Source: a virus
Virus record (IMG/VR): IMGVR_UViG_3300030117_001489
Coordinates: 1-32,886 of that record
Direction: 5' to 3' (one strand)
Length of the DNA stretch: 32,886 nucleotides
Below, one piece after another: positions 6,078 to 13,765 of the stretch (position 1 is its first letter; the number at the start of each line of letters is the position of its first letter). The notes beneath the pieces are model-generated. The model was given only the letters and a program-made list of their open reading frames with translations, did no database searches and was not told where the DNA came from. Both the position numbers and the translations under genes were made by a program.

Positions 6078-8116
6078 TGAAACTAACACTAGACGTAGAA
6101 AACACAACGACAGAACGTAATGGCAAGCTACATCTTGATCCATTTGAGCCAGAGAATACACTCGTCATGGTGGGTATGTTAACAGATACAGGACAAAAAC
6201 TTATCGTCACGTTTGACCATAACGATACCAAGCCAGACTTGTTTGGTCGTGAGATGGTACAGGATTACTTAGATAAGGCTACGATAATTATTGCACATAA
6301 CGCAGCATATGATTTGTTGTGGCTGTGGGAGTCTGGCTTTAAGTATGATGGTCCTGTATTTGACACTATGCTTGGTGAGTATGTGCTACAACGTGGACAG
6401 AAAGAACCACTGTCGCTTGAGGCTTGTGCTGAACGGTATGAGTTACATACTAAGAAACAGGATACACTTAAGGAGTATTTTAAAAAGGGGTACAGCACTC
6501 GTGACATACCCTATTCTGAATTGACGGAGTATCTGTCTGCCGACTTGTACGCTACACAACAGCTATCAGACAAGCTGATGCGAAAGCTAATGACAGATAG
6601 TTCTAGCTTGATGGACACGGTAACACTTACTAATCAGGTATGTGTTACACTTGCACGTATCTACCAGCGTGGGTTCAAGGTTGACATGAATGTGCTTGAA
6701 GAGGTGCGTCAAGAGTTTGAACAGGAGAAGTGTCAACTTATTGACGACTTGCAGGTTCATGTTCGTAGGGTCATGGGCGATACTCCTATCAATCTTAATA
6801 GCCCAGAGCAATTGTCTTGGGTTATCTATGGTCGTAAGATTATTAATAAAACAGATTGGGCTACACAAATTGATCCATACATGAGTGACAAAGAGTTTAA
6901 TCACTTACTATCAACAGGCACACAACGATTGTATCGTACTACGGCTGTTCAGTGTCGGACATGTGGTGGTACAGGTTATATAAGGAAGACTAAGAAAAAT
7001 GGTCAGCCCTTTGCTAAACCTAGCAAGTGTCCTGAGTGTCACACAGAGGGCTATCTGTTTAATCCTACAGACAAGCTGGCTGGCTTTAAGTTCAAGCCAC
7101 CATCAGCTAAGTGGGCTAGTGCAAATGGCTTTAGCACTAGCAAAAATAATTTGCAGTTGCTTGAGGCTGTTGCTAAGTCAAAGGGTATGGACACTGCTGC
7201 TGACTTCTTGTCTAAGGTGAAGAGACTAAGTGCTGTTGATACCTACCTGTCATCCTTTGTTGATGGCATCAAGAATTACACCAAGCAAGATGGTATGCTG
7301 CATGTCAGCTTACTACAACATCGCACTGCGACAGGCAGACTGTCAGGTGCTAATCCAAACATGCAGAACATGCCTCGTGGCGGCACGTTTCCTGTAAAGA
7401 AAGTATTTGTGTCACGATGGGATGGTGGTAAGATACTTGAGGCTGACTTTGCACAGCTAGAGTTTCGTGCTGCTGCATATTTATCACAAGATGGAGTTGC
7501 AATTGAAGAAGTTTCTACTGGATTTGATGTACACGCATACACCGCTGAAGTTATTACCAATGCTGGTCAGCCTACGAGTAGACAGGATGCAAAAGCGCAT
7601 ACATTTGCGCCACTCTACGGGGCCACTGGGTTCGGAAGGACGGCAGCAGAAGCAGCCTACTACGAACACTTTACAGACAAATATACGGGGGTTGCCTCTT
7701 GGCACTCCAAGTTGGCTAAAGAAGCTATATCAACGCAGAAGATAGTCACGCCATCAGGACGGGAGTTTGCTTTTCCTAATGTAGTACGTAAACCTAATGG
7801 CCGTGTGTCATACTTTACGCAGATAAAAAACTATCCGGTACAATCTTTTGCTACTGCTGATATTGTGCCTATTGCTTTACTGCACATTGATAAACTGCTT
7901 GACAACATGCAGTCATGTGTAGTAAACACAGTACATGATTCGATTGTGATTGATGTACATCCAGAGGAGCAGAATAAGGTTATCGACATAATCAACAAGA
8001 CCAATGAAGACTTGCCTAACTTGATCACTCTTAGGTGGGGCATAAAGTTTAATGTTCCACTATTATTAGAATCAAAAATTGGTGACAATTGGCTTGACAC
8101 TAAGGACGTAACCTGA
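6077..8116 (+). CDS. polA: family A DNA polymerase with an internal DnaJ-like zinc module (HMO-2011 type)
   Basis: This 679-residue replicative polymerase has a 3'-5' exonuclease domain: Asp6/Glu8 in LDVENT, HNAAYD at 74-79, and Tyr152/Asp156 in YLSAD. The polymerase domain has TATGRLSGANPNMQNMP (417-433), motif A EADFAQLEFR with Asp457, motif B RQDAKAHTFAPLYG (502-515) and motif C VHDS with Asp621. Between them, residues about 290-326 carry CRTCGGTG (Cys293, Cys296) and CPECHTEG (Cys318, Cys321), half of a DnaJ cysteine-rich domain. This insert is a known marker of HMO-2011-like phages. The residue equivalent to E. coli Phe762 is Phe510. The start overlaps the helicase stop (TAATG). Confidence 0.94.
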   Translation: MKLTLDVENTTTERNGKLHLDPFEPENTLVMVGMLTDTGQKLIVTFDHNDTKPDLFGREMVQDYLDKATIIIAHNAAYDLLWLWESGFKYDGPVFDTMLGEYVLQRGQKEPLSLEACAERYELHTKKQDTLKEYFKKGYSTRDIPYSELTEYLSADLYATQQLSDKLMRKLMTDSSSLMDTVTLTNQVCVTLARIYQRGFKVDMNVLEEVRQEFEQEKCQLIDDLQVHVRRVMGDTPINLNSPEQLSWVIYGRKIINKTDWATQIDPYMSDKEFNHLLSTGTQRLYRTTAVQCRTCGGTGYIRKTKKNGQPFAKPSKCPECHTEGYLFNPTDKLAGFKFKPPSAKWASANGFSTSKNNLQLLEAVAKSKGMDTAADFLSKVKRLSAVDTYLSSFVDGIKNYTKQDGMLHVSLLQHRTATGRLSGANPNMQNMPRGGTFPVKKVFVSRWDGGKILEADFAQLEFRAAAYLSQDGVAIEEVSTGFDVHAYTAEVITNAGQPTSRQDAKAHTFAPLYGATGFGRTAAEAAYYEHFTDKYTGVASWHSKLAKEAISTQKIVTPSGREFAFPNVVRKPNGRVSYFTQIKNYPVQSFATADIVPIALLHIDKLLDNMQSCVVNTVHDSIVIDVHPEEQNKVIDIINKTNEDLPNLITLRWGIKFNVPLLLESKIGDNWLDTKDVT

Positions 8117-8155
8117 TATAACTACGGGTCTAAACTTAAAAGGAAGGAGAATATT

Positions 8156-9025
8156 ATGACACAATTGACAACAGTTGATACCAATAACTATGCTGCTATG
8201 GCAAAGGCTATGGGTATTGCACATGAGAAGACATCATCATCTTCTAGTTCGCTTGCACGACTACGCATTAATCACTCACCTATTATTGGATCAGATAAGG
8301 TGTTGGTTAAGGGTGGCACATATAAGCTAGAGATACCAGATGGCCCTACTCACTATGCTACCAGCATTAAGATGAGGCCATTTATGCAACGCTTTATGCA
8401 CAAGCGTTTCGTTCAAGGTGATGCAAAAAATCCTAACCGTTACATCAAGAGCGTTATGGCAGATACACTGGACATTGACCTCAAAGATAATGACGGTGGG
8501 TTTAACTGTGGTAAACCTGCAGGATACATCAAAGACTTCAAGGCACTCCCGCAAGCACAGCAAGACTTGCTTAAAGCAATCAAGCGTGTACGTGTCGTCT
8601 TTGGTGAGGTGGAGATGATTGACCCTAAGAATGAACAAGGTGAGTCTATAAAGGTAGACACTACACCATTCATCTGGGAGGTTGATAACCGTGACGCATT
8701 TAAGGAGATCGGTTCTAGCTTCACCACATTGGCAAAGATGCAACGCTTGCCAATCCAGCATATCATCACTGCTAATACCAGTGAGCGTAAGATTCCTACG
8801 GGTGCATCATATTATGTACCAGTGGCATCGCTGGATGTTACCAAGACCATTGAGTTGACTGATCAAGATCAGGCATTGTTTGGTGACTTCATGTCATGGA
8901 TTGATAATTATAATAATTACATTATCAATGCGTGGGCAGAGAAGACTAACACTATAATGGAAGATGGCGATATTGATATGGTTGATGACCTAGTTGATAT
9001 TGAAATAGAAGAAGAGGTAGCGTAA
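8156..9025 (+). CDS. putative single-stranded-DNA-binding protein (by context)
   Basis: This 289-residue protein has no motif that I can assign with certainty. It contains a Ser run (residues about 26-32), a strand-rich middle, and a strongly acidic C-terminus (DDLVDIEIEEEVA). Acidic tails of this kind are used by single-strand-binding proteins such as T7 gp2.5 to contact replication partners. It sits directly between the polymerase and the recombination nuclease, where T7-like replication modules need such a protein, and no other gene here fills that role. It has its own strong GGAAGGAG ribosome-binding site after a 39-base gap, which may reflect high expression. The role is an inference; a recombination annealing protein is the main alternative. 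Confidence 0.5.
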   Translation: MTQLTTVDTNNYAAMAKAMGIAHEKTSSSSSSLARLRINHSPIIGSDKVLVKGGTYKLEIPDGPTHYATSIKMRPFMQRFMHKRFVQGDAKNPNRYIKSVMADTLDIDLKDNDGGFNCGKPAGYIKDFKALPQAQQDLLKAIKRVRVVFGEVEMIDPKNEQGESIKVDTTPFIWEVDNRDAFKEIGSSFTTLAKMQRLPIQHIITANTSERKIPTGASYYVPVASLDVTKTIELTDQDQALFGDFMSWIDNYNNYIINAWAEKTNTIMEDGDIDMVDDLVDIEIEEEVA

Positions 9026-9876
9026 TGCATCACCCTGCTGAACTAGCACTCCATCAATATATGGAAGACGCAGTGCAAGGCAAAACAGAAATGTCAGAGA
9101 AAACTATTAAGCAGGTTTCTTCTGACATAGCTGAAGCACTGAAGAAGCAGTTCGGCAGTGGTAAAAAGCGGGGCGATTTTAAACTACGTATGTCAAACGT
9201 AGGTCGCCCCACTTGCCAACTTTGGTATGATAAGAATAAACCAGAGGCGGCATTGCCATTGCCTACTACATTTGTAATGAACATGATGCTTGGTGATATT
9301 GTTGAGGCAGTATTCAAGGGTCTACTAAGAGAAGCAGGAGTAAAGTATGAAGAACCTGAACATGTTACACTGGAGTTGGATGGCACATCCGTTAATGGAA
9401 CATATGATATTGTTGTTAATGGTGCTGTCGATGACGTTAAGTCAGCGTCTGATTGGTCCTATCGAAACAAGTTTGAGTCATATGAAAAGCTGGCTAATGG
9501 GGATGGGTTTGGTTATATAGGACAACTTGCAGGATATGCAAAGGCATCTGGTAAAGATGTCGGTGGCTGGTGGGTAGTAAACAAAGCCAATGGTAAATTT
9601 AAATATGTGCCAGCATCAGGTCTTAACTTAGATGAAGAGATTTCTAAGATACAAAAGACGGTAGACACAGTAAAGGAGAATAAATTTGAAAGATGCTATG
9701 AACCTGTACCAGAGAAGTTTAGAGGTAGGGAGACAGGTAACAAGATACTTAATGATGGGTGTCGGTTTTGCTCTTATCGTTTTGATTGTTGGGATGCTTT
9801 AACAGAGCGTCCATCTGTAATGTCAAAGGCTAAAACACCACCGACAGTTAGCTACATAGGAGAAGTTGTTGTATAG
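9025..9876 (+). CDS. PD-(D/E)XK exonuclease with Cas4/AddB-like four-cysteine Fe-S signature
   Basis: This nuclease of the RecB/Cas4-like PD-(D/E)XK group probably resects DNA ends or degrades host DNA during replication and recombination. Visible catalytic residues are Asp128 in NGTYDIV, Asp137 and Lys139 in VDDVKSAS, and the QxxxY motif at Gln167-Tyr171 (YIGQLAGYAKA). Cys64 together with Cys246, Cys249 and Cys255 (C-x2-C-x5-C) reproduces the spacing seen in Cas4 and AddB, where it holds a 4Fe-4S cluster. The 283-residue length fits. The gene starts on the last base of the preceding stop codon and precedes an endonuclease I-like resolvase, mirroring the T7 gp6 and gp3 functions. Confidence 0.82.
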   Translation: MHHPAELALHQYMEDAVQGKTEMSEKTIKQVSSDIAEALKKQFGSGKKRGDFKLRMSNVGRPTCQLWYDKNKPEAALPLPTTFVMNMMLGDIVEAVFKGLLREAGVKYEEPEHVTLELDGTSVNGTYDIVVNGAVDDVKSASDWSYRNKFESYEKLANGDGFGYIGQLAGYAKASGKDVGGWWVVNKANGKFKYVPASGLNLDEEISKIQKTVDTVKENKFERCYEPVPEKFRGRETGNKILNDGCRFCSYRFDCWDALTERPSVMSKAKTPPTVSYIGEVVV

Positions 9877-10342
9877 TAAAAGTCATCATAAATCATGGAG
9901 GATGGCACGTAAGTATGGCTATCGTAGTAAACTTGAAATGGTTATCTCTGATAAGTTAAAGTCAGATAGGAGAAAGTTTAGATATGAAGAAATAAAAATT
10001 GAATGGGAAGACGTATCATACAGAACATATACTCCTGATTTTGTACTTAACAATGGTATTATTGTTGAGGTTAAGGGTCGATTTGTTCCTGCTGATAGAA
10101 GGAGACAGTTGCTTATACGTAAGCAGCATCCTGATCTTGATATACGATTTGTATTTGAAAATAGTCAGAGTAAAATACTTAAGGGATCAAAAACTACTTA
10201 TGCTAAGTGGTGTATCAAGCATGGCTTTAGATATTATGATCGCATAATACCAGAGGATTGGTTAAAAGAAAAGGGTAAGGACAAACATCCTGACTTTATA
10301 AGTCATCCAAACTCTACTGTAAAAAGGAGGATTAAAAAATGA
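9866..10342 (+). CDS. T7 endonuclease I-like Holliday junction resolvase
   Basis: This enzyme cleaves branched DNA and resolves recombination and replication junctions before packaging. The 158-residue product matches the phage endonuclease I family. RSKLE (20-24) supplies an acidic residue equivalent to T7 Glu20. TPDFVL with Asp58 and IIVEVKG with Glu68 and Lys70 form the PD-(D/E)XK centre. RKQHPDLDIRFVFEN follows, as in T7 gp3. The start is unclear: two TTG codons at 9866 and 9869 follow TAGGAGAAG, the second better spaced, while an ATG at 9902 lies directly behind GGAGG with no spacer. It overlaps the exonuclease gene by up to 11 bases and the next gene by 4 (ATGA). Confidence 0.85.
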   Translation: MLYSKSHHKSWRMARKYGYRSKLEMVISDKLKSDRRKFRYEEIKIEWEDVSYRTYTPDFVLNNGIIVEVKGRFVPADRRRQLLIRKQHPDLDIRFVFENSQSKILKGSKTTYAKWCIKHGFRYYDRIIPEDWLKEKGKDKHPDFISHPNSTVKRRIKK

Positions 10343-10707
10343 GTAAAGATGATATGATAAGTAGAATAAATGATGAAGATTTTGTCATACGCATAAGACC
10401 TTTTGCAGATGATAATGGTGAATGGAGTGGAGAAATAGATATATCTATAATGGCTTTTCCTAATAACCCACTTAATGATAGTGACTATGATAGCCTAATG
10501 CACTTTGTTAAAATGATGTGTTCTAGTGTGCCTATTATGGAACAAGAAGAATCTATAAGACATTTGATACACGAGTATGTTGTAAAAGTTGTTGACAATG
10601 AGGTAGATATTAATGTAGAACTAGAGGAAGAGATGGGCGTAGAAAAAACTTATGATGGTAATGTAGTCCATTTAACATTTAATACGAAGACAGGAGGTAA
10701 TGCATGA
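10339..10707 (+). CDS. hypothetical acidic 122-residue protein
   Basis: The gene starts with an ATGA overlap on the resolvase stop and has a strong AAAGGAGG ribosome-binding site. The product is acidic and alternates predicted strands and helices. An early strand pair carries Arg and Asp residues (FVIRIRPFADDNGEW) and a late one is Glu/Asp rich. No family is recognised. It overlaps the DUF3310 gene by 4 bases (ATGA), so it belongs to the same transcript as the replication and nucleotide genes. Confidence 0.6.
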   Translation: MSKDDMISRINDEDFVIRIRPFADDNGEWSGEIDISIMAFPNNPLNDSDYDSLMHFVKMMCSSVPIMEQEESIRHLIHEYVVKVVDNEVDINVELEEEMGVEKTYDGNVVHLTFNTKTGGNA

Positions 10708-11021
10708 GGCACGAGGAATATATGAAACAGGCTATGAAACAAGCCATGGAGCAATCTGATGTTTTAGAACGGGCAGGTAAAGAAGCCTATGGTAATGTAG
10801 ATATGGTAAATAGTCCTACTCATTACAATCAATCAGGTATTGAATGCATTGCTGCTATTCAGGCTGCACTTGGTCCTAACTTTAAATATTATCTTCAGGG
10901 TAATATTATGAAATACTTGTGGAGATTTGATTACAAGGGTAAACCACTAGAAGACTTGCAAAAAGCACAGTGGTATCTTAATACACTGATTGAAGATACG
11001 GTGGCTAGTGATGAGAGTTAA
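10704..11021 (+). CDS. DUF3310 protein (phage nucleotide-kinase-like annotation)
   Basis: This 105-residue protein carries the DUF3310 core. VNSPTHYNQSGIECIAAIQ (residues about 35-53) is followed by KYYLQGNIMKYLWRFDYKG (61-79) and DLQKAQWYLNTLI (84-96). The family is widespread in tailed phages. It is sometimes labelled a nucleotide kinase, but the activity is not well established. An N-terminal Met/Gln/Lys-rich helix precedes the domain. The start has an AGGAGG site and an ATGA overlap with the upstream gene. It neighbours ribonucleotide reductase, which is compatible with a nucleotide metabolism role. Confidence 0.78.
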   Translation: MRHEEYMKQAMKQAMEQSDVLERAGKEAYGNVDMVNSPTHYNQSGIECIAAIQAALGPNFKYYLQGNIMKYLWRFDYKGKPLEDLQKAQWYLNTLIEDTVASDES

Positions 11022-11169
11022 AGTATTTATTACTCTCGACATAGATGAAGAAGAGTATCCTATACCTGCTGATGGTATGGTCGGAGAAGAAATAGAGGAT
11101 GGCATACGTGAATATTTATACGATGTTAACGGTGCTGACATTAGAACAATGAGAACAATAACGGAGTGA
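11011..11169 (+). CDS. 52-residue conserved-looking phage protein, unknown
   Basis: This short frame starts at an ATG overlapping the end of the DUF3310 gene by 11 bases and ends 3 bases before the ribonucleotide reductase start. The product opens with a strand (MRVKVFITLDID), then an acidic stretch (DEEEYPIPADG), a helix (EEIEDGIREYLYDV) and a final strand. It looks like a small alpha/beta protein. Similar short proteins occur beside replication genes in marine phages, to my recollection, but I know of no function. No clear ribosome-binding site is seen, so it is probably translated by coupling. Confidence 0.55.
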   Translation: MRVKVFITLDIDEEEYPIPADGMVGEEIEDGIREYLYDVNGADIRTMRTITE

Positions 11170-11172
11170 CAG

Positions 11173-13113
11173 ATGAATAATTACCTACCAACAGACTACC
11201 AGAACTTCATTGCGCTATCACGGTATGCACGATGGAAAGAAGATGAACAACGCCGTGAGACATGGCTTGAAACAGTAGAACGATATTTTAATTATATGAA
11301 GGATCATTTACACAGCACCTGTAACTATGTGCTATCAGATGAACTGCGTGGTGAATTAGAAGAGGCTGTTCTTAATCAAGACATTATGCCTAGCATGAGA
11401 GCATTGATGACTGCTGGCCCCGCACTAGATCGCTGCCACGTGGGTGCATACAACTGTTCCTACGTGCCTATAGACAGCCCTAGAGCATTTGATGAGACTA
11501 TGTACATACTAATGTGTGGAACAGGTGTAGGCTTCTCTGTAGAGCGTGAGAACGTAGACAAGCTGCCCATAGTTAATGAGGTAATGCATCACACAGATAC
11601 GGTAATCAAGGTAGGTGACAGCCGCCCCGGTTGGGCAAAGTCTTTGCGTGAACTTATATCTTTGCTGTATGCTGGGCAGATACCAAAGTGGGATGTATCA
11701 GAAGTGCGTCCTGCTGGGGCAAGACTCAAAACATTTGGTGGTCGTGCCAGTGGCCCAGCACCACTAGAAGAACTGTTTGAGTTTGTTATAGCTAAGTTTA
11801 AGGCAGCTACAGGTCGTAGGCTTTGGCCTGTAGAGTGTCACGACATCATGTGCAAGATTGGTGAGGTCGTGGTTGTAGGTGGTGTGCGCCGTTCTGCTCT
11901 CATCAGCCTGTCTAATCTTGGTGATGACCAGATGGCACACGCCAAGTCAGGGCAGTGGTGGGATACAGAGCCGCAACGGTCACTAGCTAATAACTCTGTA
12001 GCCTACAAAGGCAAGCCAGAGATGGGTACATTTATGCGTGAGTGGGTAGCACTGTACGAATCTAAGTCAGGTGAGCGTGGTATCTTTAATCGTGAGGCGG
12101 CAAAGACACAAGCGGCTAAGAATGGTAGACGTGATACAGAACATAGTTTCGGCTGTAACCCTTGCAGTGAAATTATACTACGTCCATATCAGTTCTGTAA
12201 CTTGTCAGAGGTAGTTGCTCGTGCTAGTGATACGCAGCAGACGCTACGTGAGAAGGTGCGCCTTGCTACAATCTTAGGCACGTTTCAATCCACACTGACA
12301 AACTTTAAATATTTGCGTAACGTGTGGAAAAAGAATACAGAGGAAGAGCGTTTGCTTGGTGTGTCATTGACAGGTATCATGGACAACGACTTGCTAAGTG
12401 GTACATCAGCCCATCTTGGCAAGAACATTGGGCAGACATTGGAGACATTGCGTGACACGGCAGTAGAGACTAACGCTGCTATGGCTGAACAGCTTGGTAT
12501 TCCACAGTCAACGGCTATTACATGCGTCAAGCCTAGTGGTACAGTGTCGCAGCTTGTAGACAGTTCTAGTGGCATCCATGCTAGGCATAACCCACACTAC
12601 ATTCGCACTGTACGTGGCGATAACAAAGACCCACTTACGCAGTTTATGGCTAGTGCAGGAGTGCCAGCAGAGCCAGATGTTATGAAGCCAGAGTCTACGA
12701 CAGTGTTTAGCTTTCCAATGGCATCGCCACGTGGGGCAGTTACACGTACAATCTTGTCGGCTATTGAACAGCTTGAGTTATGGCTTACCTATCAGCGTTA
12801 TTGGTGCGAACATAAACCTAGCGTAACAATTTCTGTGAAGGAAAATGAATGGATGGACGTAGGTGCTTGGGTATACAAACACTTTGATGAAGTATCAGGC
12901 ATCAGCTTCCTGCCATTCAGTGACCATACATATAAACAAGCACCATATCAGGACTGTACAGAGGACGAGTATCATGCTATGATGGCAAAGATGCCAAAGT
13001 CTATTGATTGGACATGGCTACAAGATTATGAGAAAGAAGACACAACAACAGGAGGTCGTGAGTTGGCATGTACAGCAGATGCTTGTGAAGTGGTGGACTT
13101 AAACGCAGCATGA
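11173..13113 (+). CDS. nrdJ: adenosylcobalamin-dependent (class II) ribonucleotide reductase, monomeric type
   Basis: This enzyme reduces ribonucleotides, in this subclass the triphosphates, to deoxyribonucleotides using vitamin B12. The 646-residue protein has the active-site loop FGCNPCSEI with Asn329, Cys331 and Glu333. The redox cysteine partners are probably Cys95 (AYNCSYV) and Cys342. A phosphate-binding VKPSGTVSQL lies near residue 528, and a C-terminal pair Cys633/Cys638 (ACTADAC) can shuttle electrons, as in the Lactobacillus leichmannii enzyme. It is shorter than that enzyme's roughly 740 residues. Such genes are common in marine podoviruses and help convert host nucleotides to phage DNA. 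GGAG lies 6 bases before the start. The stop overlaps an alternative start of the next gene (ATGA). Confidence 0.93.
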   Translation: MNNYLPTDYQNFIALSRYARWKEDEQRRETWLETVERYFNYMKDHLHSTCNYVLSDELRGELEEAVLNQDIMPSMRALMTAGPALDRCHVGAYNCSYVPIDSPRAFDETMYILMCGTGVGFSVERENVDKLPIVNEVMHHTDTVIKVGDSRPGWAKSLRELISLLYAGQIPKWDVSEVRPAGARLKTFGGRASGPAPLEELFEFVIAKFKAATGRRLWPVECHDIMCKIGEVVVVGGVRRSALISLSNLGDDQMAHAKSGQWWDTEPQRSLANNSVAYKGKPEMGTFMREWVALYESKSGERGIFNREAAKTQAAKNGRRDTEHSFGCNPCSEIILRPYQFCNLSEVVARASDTQQTLREKVRLATILGTFQSTLTNFKYLRNVWKKNTEEERLLGVSLTGIMDNDLLSGTSAHLGKNIGQTLETLRDTAVETNAAMAEQLGIPQSTAITCVKPSGTVSQLVDSSSGIHARHNPHYIRTVRGDNKDPLTQFMASAGVPAEPDVMKPESTTVFSFPMASPRGAVTRTILSAIEQLELWLTYQRYWCEHKPSVTISVKENEWMDVGAWVYKHFDEVSGISFLPFSDHTYKQAPYQDCTEDEYHAMMAKMPKSIDWTWLQDYEKEDTTTGGRELACTADACEVVDLNAA

Positions 13114-13127
13114 TTGAGGGAATAGAC

Positions 13128-13286
13128 ATGCCTACATGGTGGCAGTGGTGGCTGATAGTGGTCATCACTGTTAACACTGTAATCAACGCTATAGTATTTT
13201 GTATAGGTCGTAAGTTTAAAAAAGGAAAGGAGTTGACATATGAGAGAACAGATGATACAAACACTAAGACAACACGCAAAGGCTAG
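13128..13286 (+). CDS. 52-residue single-pass membrane peptide
   Basis: The start at 13128 follows GAGGG at a good distance. An in-frame ATG at 13110 overlapping the reductase stop is the alternative. The product begins MPTWWQWW and continues into a hydrophobic helix (residues about 8-26) rich in Val, Ile and Asn. A strongly basic and Thr-rich cytoplasmic-looking tail follows (GRKFKKGK, then TKTTRKG). This fits a type of small phage membrane protein. No family is recognised. It overlaps the next gene by 47 bases, so its reality rests on the start signal and membrane pattern. Confidence 0.5.
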   Translation: MPTWWQWWLIVVITVNTVINAIVFCIGRKFKKGKELTYERTDDTNTKTTRKG

Positions 13287-13443
13287 TAGCCAGTTGCATT
13301 GTATGAATATTGAGGTTTATCTTAAAAACCCAGCAGGTATAGGGGAACATTCAGATATCATGGAAGCCATACAAGTAGAGTTAGATAAGATGGCTATGCA
13401 TGAAGACAGACTAGATATTCTGGACAACTACTTTAATGAGTAA
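13240..13443 (+). CDS. hypothetical 67-residue helical protein
   Basis: The start is preceded by AAAGGAAAGGAG, a strong ribosome-binding site. The product is predicted helical: an N-terminal helix (MREQMIQTLRQHAKAS), a central NIEVYLKNPAGIGEHSDI segment and a final Met/Asp-rich helix. I recall similar short proteins with the VYL-NP-GIGEHSDI pattern in marine cyanophages and pelagiphages. No function is known to me. The stop overlaps the start of the next small gene (TTTAATGAGTAA). Confidence 0.65.
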   Translation: MREQMIQTLRQHAKASSQLHCMNIEVYLKNPAGIGEHSDIMEAIQVELDKMAMHEDRLDILDNYFNE

Positions 13444-13567
13444 GTTGGTATGGAAACGTGGGGAGGATTACATAATCTACAATCCTCCTCGCAAGTCTGA
13501 GCAATGGGAAGAGTGGCAAAAACTAAAAGAAAAGGAGAAGCACGATGACAAAAAAGAAAGTAAGTGA
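13436..13567 (+). CDS. 43-residue charged peptide, unknown
   Basis: This short frame starts at an ATG overlapping the previous stop by 8 bases and ends inside the next gene. The product begins MSKLVWKRGEDYIIYNPP and ends in a run of Lys, Glu and Asp. No family is recognised. No strong ribosome-binding site is visible, so expression would depend on translational coupling. Its support is that it exactly fills the gap between two credible genes on the same strand. Confidence 0.45.
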   Translation: MSKLVWKRGEDYIIYNPPRKSEQWEEWQKLKEKEKHDDKKESK

Positions 13568-13763
13568 AGATAAACAAATGATTACTATTGATGGTGAAGA
13601 TTACGCATTTGATGATCTAACAGACCTGCAAAAGTATATGCTTGAACAAGTAATAGACTTGAAAGGCAGGATAAAAACTGCTAGAATGCATTTAGATCAA
13701 CTTCAAGTTGCCAGCGCAGAGTTTGGCAGGAACCTTTCTCAATCAGTTAAAAAAGGAGAATAG
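13545..13763 (+). CDS. hypothetical 72-residue coiled-coil protein
   Basis: The start has AAAAGGAGAAGC upstream. After a basic start and a short strand-turn (MITIDGEDYAFDDLTD), the rest of the product is a predicted amphipathic helix (LQKYMLEQVIDLKGRIKT, then RMHLDQLQVASAEF). Its spacing is compatible with a coiled coil. I recall similar small proteins in marine phages but no function. It is in the same transcript as its neighbours, with the next start 3 bases after its stop. Confidence 0.6.
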   Translation: MTKKKVSEDKQMITIDGEDYAFDDLTDLQKYMLEQVIDLKGRIKTARMHLDQLQVASAEFGRNLSQSVKKGE

Positions 13764-13765
13764 AT

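Noticed and set aside
6944-7054. A DnaJ chaperone gene suggested by CxxCxGxG motifs.
   Set aside because: Only one zinc module is present, inside an uninterrupted polymerase frame, with no J domain or HPD motif.
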